Origin: Theocolax elegans
Taxonomy: Eukaryota > Arthropoda > Insecta > Hymenoptera > Cerocephalidae
Assembly: GCA_026168455.1 (NCBI GenBank)
Contig: CM047426.1
Span: 54,919,749-54,983,748, forward strand
Reading direction: 5' to 3'
Length of the DNA stretch: 64,000 nucleotides
Below the pieces are notes generated by a model. The model did not search any database and was not told where the DNA came from. It worked only from the letters and a program-made list of their open reading frames with translations. How positions within the stretch are numbered: the first letter of the stretch is position 1; the number at the start of each line of letters is the position of its first letter. Below are positions 45,200 to 56,957 of this stretch, in pieces. The position numbers and the translations under genes are program-made.

Positions 45200-45616
45200 A
45201 GCAAACAAAAATTTGGAAATTTGGTGAAAGAATACGGCATAATAGTGAGTGGAAGGACAAGAAAAGGCTAGTAAGAAAACAGTTAAGAGAATTTAAAGGT
45301 GGCTATATTACAAGAGAACAATACTTAAGTGAAAAGAAAAAATATAAAGAATGGTGTAAGTTAAAGAGTAAAGAGATAAAAAGCTGAAGAAGAAGAACTA
45401 AAAAATATTAAATCAGAGTCAGAAGTATGGAAATACATAAATAAGAGAAGAAAAAGAAGAGAAGGAATTGATAAGGAAATAAAGCTGAATGACTGGAAAA
45501 AACAATTTATAGAATTCCTGGAAGGAACGAATGAGAATAGTATTCAAAAACTGACCGAAGTACTAGCGGAAGAAGGTGAAAACGAGATAACGGATGAAGA
45601 ATTTTATACCCAAATA

Positions 45617-47113
45617 ATGAAACTGAAAAAAGGAAAAGCGGTGGGAGAAGACGGAATTGAGAATGAAGCATGGATATTTGCGTCATCAGGTGCAGCAGAA
45701 ACGTTTAAAAAGTTAGTTAGATTAATTTGGAAGGAAGGAGGTTTAGTAGACGATTGGAAAACGGGTATAATAAGTCCGATTTATAAAAAGGGAGACAAAA
45801 GGGACGTAAAAAACTGCAGGGGAATTACTATTATGGATACCGCTTATAAAATTTACGTAGGAATTCTAAATTATAGGTTAGAAAAGGAATTAGAAACTAG
45901 GTTAAGTGAGACGGAATTTGGGTTTAGAAAAGGTAGAGGAACAATTGATTGCATATATACGTTGAATTATCTGTTAAATAGAGAAATAAAACACAGAAAA
46001 GGAAAATTATATGTATTTTTCGGAGATTTAAAAGGCGCGTTTGATAAGGTAAATAGACTAAAATTAAAAGAATGTATGGAGAAAATAGGTATTGGAAAAA
46101 GGTTAAGAAGCAGAATTCTAGAAACGTATGAGGAAACGATAAATAGGGTTAGAATTAATGGAGAACTAACTTCGGAATTTTGGACAACTAAAGGGGTCAA
46201 GACAGGGGTGCCCACTGAGTCCGGGGTTATTTAATATATATTTAAATGATTTAGAAGAGGAAATGAAAAAAGGAATAGTCGGGGGTATAGGGATTGGAAG
46301 ATTAAAAATTTGGTCAATTACATACGCGGATGATATAGCTTTAATTGCAAAAAGTAAGGAGGAACTAGATTATATGCTAAAAAGATTTAAGTCATATTTA
46401 AAGAAAAAAGAGATTGAGTTAAGTACGGAGAAATCAAAAATAATTGTATTTGAAGAAGGGGTGGGTGGGAAAAAGATGAGAAATTGGAAATGGGGTGATA
46501 AAACTATAGAAGAAGTTAAAGAAATAAAATATTTAGGTTATATATTGCAAAAGAATGGAGGAAATAATAGTCATATTAAGGAATTAAAAAGAAAAGCCGA
46601 AATAGTAATGAGAAATACATGGAGCATAGGAGAACATTTATTCAAAAATTCTTATATAATAGGAGATTAAAAATATTTAGAGCCTTAGTAGAATCAGTAG
46701 GATTATACGGATCGGAAATATGGGGTTGGAAAAAACAAACAGAATTAGACGTGGTGCAGAAAAAGTATTTAAAATGGGTATTAGGTTTGAATAGAACTAC
46801 CGCAGATTATTTAGTGATAGAAGAATCTAAACAGATACTAACAAGCTTAAAAGCAACAAAAAGGGCAGTAACATATGAGGAAAAGGCAAAAGATTCTAAT
46901 AAAGTAATAATAAAAGAATGCATATGTGAAATAGATAAGGAAGAAAGTAACGACAAATTATGTAAATGGGAAAAAGATAGAAGGGCATGCTGGAAAAGAG
47001 CAGAATTAGATAGTATGGAGAAAGAGAGGATAAGATCAGAACCAGGAAATATAATAACAGAATTATGTAACAGGTTTGCTGAAAAAGAAAAAGAGATGAG
47101 AAAAGAAAGATAA
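45617..47113 (+). pseudogene. LINE ORF2 reverse transcriptase, three frame pieces
   Basis: Piece 1 (45617-46234) has GKAVGEDGIENE, NCRGITIMDTAYKIY, EFGFRKGRGTIDCI and FGDLKGAFDKVNR (motif A). Near 46205-46240 a frameshift interrupts the motif B region (GVPTESG where a GCPLSP-type block continues in another frame). Piece 2 (46263-46670) has ITYADDIALIAKS (catalytic YADD) and IKYLGYILQ. Piece 3 (46619-47113) has ALVESVGLYGSEIWGW and a helical tail. From 47114 to 47316 a Cys-rich knuckle is readable in pieces up to the LTR insertion. Decay is by several single-base shifts. Confidence 0.8.
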
Positions 47114-47316
47114 ATCAAAAAGTTGTAGACGATATAAGACTTTAATAACAACAAATGTACCTTTATATTTAACAAAAAACCTAAGCGGTAAAGAAATTAG
47201 TATTATGGCAAGGTTTAGATTAGGTAATGAAGAAAATGAAAATAAGTATTGGCTGAAAGAATGTGACAAATTATGTAGGATATGTAAAAACAATAAAGAA
47301 AATCTGGAACATGTAC

Positions 47317-48068
47317 TGTCACGTCCAGACTTGCACCAATCACTATAAAAAATATTACAAGAAGGCAAATGGTTAATAAACCATTCGCGTTCCTTTCGCT
47401 CTTGTTTGACTAGGACTAGCCTTACGTCTCCGGGAGTAGCGAGCGAAGTTATTTTGAGAGTAGAGATGCAGGATATAATGCGGGATAAATAAAATAATAT
47501 ATGTTTATTTTCGTATTAATTATGCATTATTTATTTAAATATAATATGCTGTTTTTCTTTAAATGAACACGTGAAACTAAATTATTACAGCTTTTTAATG
47601 GGCAAAAATACATAAATTCACACTATTTTATTTACAATTCCAAAAATTTATTTAAGTCAAATAAAGATCTTAATTTTGATTAAATAAACAAGTGTGCGGC
47701 GAACACGTTAGCACATTACAGAATAAAATATTCGCAAGGTTATTTTATTATAAACATTAATAATCCATAATTGAAATAAGAATCATTATAAATAAGTGCA
47801 GATAAAATAAAAAAATGGTTGTCGTTTAAAACATGAATTATAGTTAATAAATTGTAATTCAAACCGTGAATATTTCAATTCAAATACAATGTAACGAATA
47901 ATTATTATGAATAAATTGTAATATATAATAATAATTGTTTTTAAAGAAAACGGTTGGTTCAGCAATCGAAATAACATAAAATATCAGGTTGCCTTTACGA
48001 ATAATACAAGCGTATAGATAGCCGAAAAGAATATACCTTAAGTACCCAAATATATAGATATATGTATG

Positions 48069-48118
<50 letters not shown>

Positions 48119-49079
48119 AGTATATTCGGTGAGGAACGAAGGTCCGCTTTGAACGTGGGTAGCGGTGTCAGATTGCCGTATAATGTCCTGCTAGACCTGC
48201 GGGCGTCGACGTTAGATGTGTATGCTGTTGGAGCTCGACGATTTCCAGATGTCGAAGTCGTAGTTCATCGACTATGGCTTGTAGATGTCAATGATACGTC
48301 TCGATTCCTCTTGTGATTTTTAATACGTATTATTTGAAAGTTCAAGTAGCAGAGCCACGCCCTCGGATAAAAATCAAAGAGTTGTCCAGCAGAGCTTCGC
48401 CTTGCGAAAGCTTTAGATGAAAATTTAGGAGTGCCTGTGTCTCTTCTGGGTCCTCTTTATATACCCTAAAATCCTATGCATCTGTCCTTGTCTTACGCTT
48501 CGCCTTGTCTTACACTTTGCCTTATATGGAGATGTGTAAGTAGTTCTCGATTTTTCTGTGCTTGCACCCGATTGTACCGTTAGATGTGCGTAATTAAAAA
48601 TTATCGAATCCCATGCATTTTCTGTATCGCTTCGTAGTTGATTCGGAGAATTTTCTGTCCCCCTTTTATACTGCGACGTTATCCAAAGAACGGCTTAATT
48701 TATTACTTCCTTCTAATGCTCGAATTTTCTAGTCGATGTTTCCCATTGCCGGTTCTTCTCCGAGCATTGATTTTATAGTGCAGTACAAAAAAACTCTTGC
48801 GCAACCCTTCGTTTCAATCTCACTATCGGCGATCCCGCTTATACGCGTATTGGCTTCGAATAATATCTTTAACTCTACTTATCAATCTCTATTTCGTTTG
48901 AAACACTCGTAAACTAATCTGTCCCTTAGCTCTATAAATTATATTTTATATTACTGCACTTACTTAGAACCATTCCTTATCAACCTTATTTCATTTTTCT
49001 TCTACGCCGTATTTTTATTCTAAACTACGCAGTACTTTTGTACGAAAAATAATAATATAATTTTCGTCTGGACGCGACA
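47317..49079 (-). repeat. 3' LTR of the RT-less element
   Basis: The LTR carries a (TA)n stretch at about 48068-48115, a GC-richer block after it, and ends at GGACGCGACA. The frames 47786-47977 and 48062-48316 occur again in the other LTR only because the LTR is repeated. Confidence 0.9.
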
Positions 49080-49097
49080 ACTCCCCCCCTTTTTAAA
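49080..49097 (-). other. Polypurine tract
   Basis: On the sense (minus) strand AAAAAGGGGGGGAGTT lies directly before the 3' LTR. Position and composition fit the plus-strand primer of an LTR retroelement. Confidence 0.85.
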
Positions 49098-50413
49098 AAC
49101 GACGCCCTCGTCGTTAAACAAAATTATTATTATATTATTATTTCTCTTGACATAAGATATCATACTTAATTTTAAATTATAAACATTATTTCGATTAATT
49201 TTTCTTTATTTCTTATGGTGATCTTTATAAACCATATTACAATTATTTCTTTCGTAGTTCAACTTCGTTTATTATTATTTTGCCTTACATCTATTACATT
49301 ATTTCGAACCGTTTAACAGTATTGATATAGTTCACCTATAAAAATAGAAGCTAAAAAAATATAAAGGGTTTTATTATTACAATTTTTATTCTAGATATTC
49401 CGAAAAACTGTATAATTTTTATTAAATGTGTTTTCTGTATATAAAGATTTTATTCTTCTTTTGTTTTTACTCCTAATTTTTAGTATTCATTAATTCGTGT
49501 TAAAAATATATGTTATTTGTATTTTTCTTGTTCTCGTATCCATTTTTCTACAAAAGTTACAATTTTCTTTGATAATATTTGAATGCTTACGTATTTTTTT
49601 CTGAAATACAAATTAAGAGTTATCCATTAGTATATATATTTTTTTTTTGCTTAGTCTATTTATAATTGCAGCGTAATGAACTGTTATAGCGAGATGGAAA
49701 AAGGAAAAGAGAGAGAAAGAAAGGAGAAAAAAAAATTTTTTATTTTGATGCAATACAGACCCTCGCTTCAATGTAGACCTGCTTAGTAATCTTTTCCTTA
49801 ACGTAAGGTTAGTAGGAGCGAAGAAATATTTAATTTCTTCGCTCCCCCTCCCCCCCTCTTGAAACGTAACGAAAACGTTGAATATAGCTATTCAAGGCTC
49901 TCGTTATGAGTTTTTTTTTTCTTTTTCGGCTATTATAAACAAAGAATCACTTTGACTTATTTATTACTCTCAAGTACCCTTCCTAGTTCTGTCAATAATA
50001 ATCTTTTATACCCTAGTAAATTATTTTCCCTTAATGCGATAAGGTTTCATTTAAATACGGGTGGCTCCTTGCATTTTTTCGTCAGTATACGTCAGGCAGT
50101 GATTCTATCCGTTTCTTCAAGGTTTCTCGTCCCTATTTTTTACTAAGTAAGTGTTTTTATTGTTATTATTATTATCATCTCTTTTTGTTGCTTATTACTA
50201 TTATTTTTTTATTATTCTTTGTTATAATAAGAAAAATAGTGTATCTCTTATATAAGAGAATATTTATCTTTTTTTTCTTCTACGTATTTTATTTATTTTT
50301 TTTTTTTTTTTAAATTTGCTTTTGTCGTTAAGGTTTTATTATATATTTTTTTGCATGTATGTTTTTATATTTATTTCCCTAATGCTAAGTATGTATTTTT
50401 TTATGTTTTCAGG
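49098..50413. other. Long non-coding 3' part of the RT-less element; candidate antisense leader
   Basis: There is no sense-strand gene in these 1.3 kb. On the plus strand a good splice donor (CTAA|GTAAGT, donor at 50147) and a pyrimidine-rich stretch ending TTTTCAG at 50412 could delimit a 266-bp intron in the leader of the antisense gene. A second donor-like site (AAG|GTTAGT) lies near 49806. A promoter cannot be located. Confidence 0.45.
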
Positions 50414-50905
50414 ATGGAGTTTGAAAAAGCACGCTTGCTAATGCAGTGGGCTTTACGTCGACGGGATGATCGGGAATTTAGTCCCGATTTATTTGAAGCT
50501 CGGAGCTGGTTTCTAGCCGCTGCTCAAGAGTTGAATGTGTTGTGTATGAACGAAGGGGTCCCATTGGATGTGGACACCCTTCTGCTCTTACTAAATTTAT
50601 CTTTGCGGGAACTTGCGGCCATATCGGAATTACCTGCGAGCTCCGAAGCTTCAAATTCGTTATTCTCGTCCGAGGAGGAAATGGATGAGGAGGAGTTGGA
50701 GGCGATGGAGGTGGAGGAGGAGGAGGAGAAGGTGGAGGTGGTGGCACTGGAGGAAGATCCGTCGCCGAGGTCGCCCTCGCCAGAGCAGGTGTCTGACGTT
50801 CCGGCCTCATTTTACTGGCCATCCGACCGGGGAGGATCTCCCTGCTATTCTCCAGTGCCGCGAATAATAGACATTATAGATATATCATCCGAGGATGAAC
50901 TGTGA
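50414..50905 (+). CDS. Antisense acidic protein with SUMO-interaction-like C-terminus
   Basis: This plus-strand frame runs opposite to the retroelement. A splice acceptor (TTTTCAG) ends two bases before the ATG, so I chose this Met rather than the upstream one at 50351. The 163-residue product has a helical N-terminal half (FEKARLLMQWALRRRDD, DVDTLLLLLNLSLRELAAIS), a Glu run (residues about 92-120), an SP-rich part (SPRSPSPEQ) and the tail IIDIIDISSEDEL. The tail has the form of a SUMO-interaction motif followed by acidic residues. AATAAA signals at 50952 and 50976 follow the stop. It resembles a regulatory or nuclear protein; no family is recognised. Its strand recalls antisense genes of some retroviruses. 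Confidence 0.6.
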   Translation: MEFEKARLLMQWALRRRDDREFSPDLFEARSWFLAAAQELNVLCMNEGVPLDVDTLLLLLNLSLRELAAISELPASSEASNSLFSSEEEMDEEELEAMEVEEEEEKVEVVALEEDPSPRSPSPEQVSDVPASFYWPSDRGGSPCYSPVPRIIDIIDISSEDEL

Positions 50906-52524
<1,619 letters not shown>

Positions 52525-53874
52525 TTAGGCGAATTCTATCTCTGTGAAGCGACCTCTTCTTTTTGTTACTAAATATATGTTTAACCATTCCGTTATTTCT
52601 CTTTTACAAATCATGCATTCCTTTGTTCCCATATAACAAGTTAAACAGCTTAAAGCATGTTTACATGGGAGATATATTCCCTCTATTGGATTACGTTTGC
52701 AAATCTTGCATTTAAGATCTTTTGATAAATTGGCATGTTCCGAACCTTTTATTATTTTGCTCAATTTTTCCATGTCATAGATTCCACAACAGTCTTCTGC
52801 TCGTTCTTTTTTTGTAATGTATTCACATTTTGGCGACCATTTACGATGTTCTTGCATAGGCTCGTCCGTTTTTTCCCATTTTCGTATTCCTACATCGCAT
52901 ATATAGCATTTTACTTCGTCGTTCTCTCCTGTATAATAAAATCCGGCTTCTGCTAGGTCCTCGGTTGAAATAAAAGCATGCGGCCAATATTTAAATGTAT
53001 CTAATCGATTTTTCTTTATTGACAGATTTACTCCGCAATCAGTTTCATCGAAGTCCTGTTGTAGGTCCATAATTATTTCTTTTACTTTCTCTTCTGTTTC
53101 ATTATAGACTACCTCGTCTAGTTGAGTTTCTAAGGACGCTAATATCTCTAATATTTCTGGTAACTCTTCTTGTGTTATCATTGACACGGGGGTATTATTT
53201 TCTTCGTCCAGCATTGAGGGAAAAATATCACTGGTCGCGCTTTGTAATAATTCCATAACTTCTTGTTCATTCAGAAAGGATTCCAATTCCGGCCAGCTTA
53301 CTTCCTTAACGTTTTGTGATTCTGCGATATCTTCTGATTTTTTGTCTTTATGTATTTCCATAGGTTCCGTTTGCGTCATTTTTGAACTTGAAGTTCCCAT
53401 TTCCTCTGGTTTTTCAATATCTGTTTCGTTTTTAACAACAAAAATGGGCGCTTCGTGTTGTATTGGTTCCAACGGAATAATTTGCTGGTTATCTCTCTGT
53501 AATTCGAATTCATTTTTTATAGTAACAATCTCGATTTCTCTTTCTTTGTTTCGTTCTATTATTGCCCTAATTCGAGTGGATATTTTATTATCATTTTTTT
53601 TTATTTTTCGCTCCTCGATATTTTTTTTACAGTTATAACATTTTTGCCTTTCGGAATTTATATTTATGTCTCTAAATTTTATGTGTTGTATAATCGGCTT
53701 TCCTGCCTTTGTTTCTATGCAATTTCCACATAAAGGAGTATTCAAGTCTATGCTGTAAAACATCCTTTTAAGGTAATACATTTCGTGTATTTTTCTATTG
53801 GTTTGTTTTTTTCTAATCGTACCGTCGTAAGAGGGTAAATTTTTCCTTTCTTTAACTTCTTGTATAATCCTCAT
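52525..53874 (-). CDS. Inhibitor-of-apoptosis-like protein (BIR and RING domains)
   Basis: The 449-residue frame is intact. Residues about 290-353 form one BIR domain: RLDTFKYWP, LAEAGFYYTG, then C-x2-C-x16-H-x6-C zinc ligands (CYIC...EH...C). Residues about 389-424 form an IAP-type RING with the exact C-x2-C-x11-C-x-H-x3-C-x2-C-x6-C-x2-C spacing (CKIC, CKHALSCLTC, CMIC). The N-terminal 290 residues hold two CxxC pairs (CGNC near 50, CYNC near 80), then an acidic, low-complexity region. IAP proteins bind caspases or pro-death adaptors through BIR and ubiquitinate them through RING. The gene lies 54 bp downstream of env inside an LTR element, which is unusual. Its intactness beside broken gag suggests retained function; that is inference. 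Confidence 0.9.
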   Translation of the reverse strand: MRIIQEVKERKNLPSYDGTIRKKQTNRKIHEMYYLKRMFYSIDLNTPLCGNCIETKAGKPIIQHIKFRDININSERQKCYNCKKNIEERKIKKNDNKISTRIRAIIERNKEREIEIVTIKNEFELQRDNQQIIPLEPIQHEAPIFVVKNETDIEKPEEMGTSSSKMTQTEPMEIHKDKKSEDIAESQNVKEVSWPELESFLNEQEVMELLQSATSDIFPSMLDEENNTPVSMITQEELPEILEILASLETQLDEVVYNETEEKVKEIIMDLQQDFDETDCGVNLSIKKNRLDTFKYWPHAFISTEDLAEAGFYYTGENDEVKCYICDVGIRKWEKTDEPMQEHRKWSPKCEYITKKERAEDCCGIYDMEKLSKIIKGSEHANLSKDLKCKICKRNPIEGIYLPCKHALSCLTCYMGTKECMICKREITEWLNIYLVTKRRGRFTEIEFA

Positions 53875-53928
53875 TTACTGGCTCTCCTATTTTGAGTGTA
53901 AGCAAAAAAAAGAAAATAAGAGTTATTA

Positions 53929-54717
53929 TTACATTGAATTTGCTCTGTTCTCATTGTTTATTTTTAAAATTGGATATAAACACGATTCTCTCTCTAAAAT
54001 TTTTGTATCTACAGTTTTAAACTCGGAAGTGATAAATTGGCTCTTTTCATTTTTCTCTATCTCAACGTCCATTTTTTTGTTCTCCTCATTGTCTTTATTT
54101 AACTTTTGCGTTCCCAAATAAAGTAATAGTTGAGTGATTGAATTCCATATTGCCCCAATTAAATGTAAAGAGAACCCGTAAATTCCGTGCAACATGAAAC
54201 CATGCATAATCGTATCGATAATTAGCTTGATGAGACGACATATCATAAAAAATCCTATGACACCGGCAGAGATGTTACTGAACGTTAAAAATTCCGACCA
54301 TAGTTTGTTGAATGTCGATTCAGCCAGGTTATTTAAGGCTTCTTGGTCGAACAAATTTCCTATAGTAATTCCTTTGGGGTTTATCTTCCTTCCCGAAGCT
54401 CCTAATGCCATCTTATTTAATACCGTAGATTTTTCTAATGGGAATAATATCATATCGCGCAGTTTACTGGTATCTTTTTGTCCGTATATTCCACTAGTAG
54501 CGAGTGTCTCGGGTGAAACATATCTCCATGTTAGTTTTGTTTGAGGCGTCAATATCTCGGGATCTTTTACTTCGACTGGATTCGGTAGCATTTTAAACCA
54601 AATTTGATGCATTTTGAACATAACCGGTAGACGATTATCACACATTAGGGGTTTCCCAGTTCTTACTAATATACGCGTTCTAGGTGTGAGAAAATATGGT
54701 TCGTTGTCCCGAAACAC
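53929..54717 (-). pseudogene. Envelope glycoprotein, C-terminal half
   Basis: The frame begins with RDNEPYFLTPRTRIL and has MILFPLEKSTVLNKMALG. A transmembrane stretch (FSNISAGVIGFFMICRLIKL), a second hydrophobic segment (IIDTIMHGFMLHGIYGFSLH) and a charged cytoplasmic tail of about 70 residues follow. It overlaps the upstream half by 52 bases in another frame; the break lies near 54715. The pattern and order match the env remnants at 25523-26168. The membrane anchor supports a surface fusion glycoprotein. The frame break means it is not made as one protein unless the break is a sequence error or is bypassed. Confidence 0.75.
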
Positions 54718-55913
54718 GGGTAGCTATTCGTAACACCCATCGTTTCTCTCCCGACTACTTCTACTTTTAAGCATTTTAGTAGATGAATAACTTCTCCCGC
54801 TGTTACGGCTAGATACCCTGGTTGATTCATGATACGATAGCCCACTTCCGCCGGGGAAACTGAGGCGAGCGCGAGGGCTTGAGTGAGAATATGTCTTTCG
54901 ATTTCGCACCTTTGTTTTAATATATCGTAATACATTCTATTTAGCTGTCGGCGTACATATTTTTCAACGTATAAGAATTTTGAGTTTATGTATGCAAATA
55001 TATCAAGATTATTTCCCTCAATTGCTTTTTTGCTTATAAAACTGTTAACCTTGGCGTCCTCAATTATGAAAAGCTTGGGATGTTCGGTGCGCGCAAACCT
55101 AAAACCGCATACATTCTGTTCTCCTTTTTTCCATAGTGCGAATGTAATATCATTAGTTTCAAGCGAGTACATTATACGGTTTTCTTGCTCTTCATATATT
55201 TTATCCAAATTTCCTTCATACAACACCGAATATTTGTTAACTCCGCATGAATCCTCCGGAAGCGCTTCCCAAAAAACTTGTGAGGCATCGATATCTGTAC
55301 ATTCTAAATCCGCGAGTGTGCATGTAACTCCAGAGTCTAGTCTTACTTTATTATATTCCAGATGTACAGCCGCATAGTAATCGTATATTGTTATTTCAAC
55401 ATGACCTGCGACATAGGCGTCTTTATAGGTACCGTATGAATCCGAAAATGAACCTCCAATACAATTTCCGTTATTATCGTTCCCTCCCGCGAACACGATA
55501 GGCTTATTAGTGGTACTGTTTCTGGGTAGATTTATAATTTGAGTGCCGCTTATAGAAATGTAACCCGAACGATGGATTCCATAACATTCCTCTCTACTTA
55601 TTTCTTTGTAATAACTAATTTCTCCGTTTAGGACGCGAGATGCATGTCCGTGCATACCGCAATGTGTAACTGTACGTGTGATTTTTATTATGCATTTATA
55701 TACATGTTTGGTACTGTAATCGTTCAATTGTAGTAACTGCGCGTAAACTTTTGTTACATTAATATATGGTTCATGTATATCACATTCTTTAACATCCACT
55801 AATGATATTGTTGTTAGATTTGAAAGTTGTTCCCCGCAGTCATATCCGTAAAGTCCCGATGAATAATTAATTACACTTACGAGTGAAAGCAGAAGGAATG
55901 ATCTCTTTGCCAT
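54666..55913 (-). pseudogene. Envelope glycoprotein, N-terminal half with signal peptide
   Basis: The frame starts MAKRSFLLLSLVSVINYSSG, a clear signal peptide. A cysteine-rich ectodomain follows with C..H motifs (THCGMHGHASRV), NKYSVLYEGN, ICGF-like EQNVCGFRF, and a long helical segment before GYLAVTAGEV. The same blocks occur in the 24197-25534 copy. The layout (signal peptide, Cys-rich head, long helix, C-terminal anchor) is that of viral class III-like or chuvirus-like glycoproteins that have been reported as captured env genes in insect LTR elements. I hold that affiliation at about 0.45; baculovirus-F-type env of classical errantiviruses fits less well because no RxxR-fusion-peptide block is seen. 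The last residues after 54715 are out of frame. Confidence 0.75.
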
Positions 55914-55983
55914 CTGTAAATAAGATAATTTTCTATGGTTTTCATTGTCCTTGTATGAAGTTATGAAGTTAATTCCTATTTGT

Positions 55984-56957
55984 TTATTCGAAACGGATTT
56001 CTATTTCTTCCGGAATGGTATCTAATATTTCTTTAAAGTAACACAAAAGTATGAAGATCCCCGCGATGAATAAAAATATAACTACTCCTGTGATTGAACA
56101 GATGAGAAACAATGTAGTGAATACAGCGGTTTTTTCCGTATTGATCAATTTATCCCTACAGTAATTCTCCATATCCCAAAAATTCCCCGAGTGTTTTTGC
56201 TTAACTAGTTTATGGAATAAATTTTTAGTATTTGTATTGTTAAAGATATTTGATAGTTCGCTAATGTTTAACGACGTCTGAGGGAATAACAAGTGATTTG
56301 AGTATTCCGTTGGTACCTCATGTATTTTTATAACTTCTCCATTTATTTTAAACGTACAATTTATTTTTGTGTGTATTATTCCGACTCCACGTAACGGTAT
56401 GATCGTTCCTGTTAAACCGTCACAGCCAATCGACACTCTCGTAGTCATGGGCGCTGAGTATAATATTTTATTTAATTTTTCAAGTTTTATTATCGTTGGT
56501 TTGGCATTATATCGTATCGATTTTCGGTCATAATTTTCGATATTCTCCATTATATATATCGATTCATCCGTTTGCATATTATTTGCATTTTCAAAGGGGA
56601 GAATTAATCCGTTAAATTCTAAATATTGTTCCAAATAATTTATTTTTGCATCGTTTTTACGGAAAAAATCGGTGCCTAAGATTCCGTCTTGTTGTATAGG
56701 GAACGAATCATGTACTAAATTGAGTTCCACGGGAGATACTTCGAAATCTATTTTAATTTTACCACGAGTAGTTAATGAGTGATCAGTTATGCCTTTTAAC
56801 AATATAATATCATTTTCGTCAATTTTTACGCGAGAGTCTACCTCTAACTCTTTAATTAGACTTACCGATGCTCCTGTATCTAGCAAGAATTTTAACGGAC
56901 GTCTTAACTGACCGGTATCGAAGATTACGACCGGGGCTGAACTCTGTTGGCTTAAAT
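55984..56957 (-). CDS. Retropepsin fused to a C-terminal membrane segment (pol without RT)
   Basis: The frame follows gag in a different register, as in gag-pro frameshifting. Readable residues begin just before 56886 (VVIFDTGQLRRPLKF), and then LLDTGASVSLI carries the catalytic DTG. DGILGTDFF is the second conserved protease block. Instead of reverse transcriptase, the frame continues through a region of about 130 residues with GCDGLTGTIIPLRGVG. It ends in a 25-residue hydrophobic stretch (AVFTTLFLICSITGVVIFLF and onward) and a short cytoplasmic tail. The last part resembles the membrane-proximal end of an envelope protein. I infer an old deletion joined protease to a membrane protein end. 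It is intact over 301 residues. Confidence 0.75.

Noticed and set aside
47786..48316. Two frames inside each LTR
   Set aside because: They are present in both LTRs only through LTR duplication; one runs through a TA microsatellite.
50478..50822. Minus-strand proline-rich open frame
   Set aside because: It is the reverse reading of the Glu-coding run in the antisense acidic gene; its proline run is explained by that.
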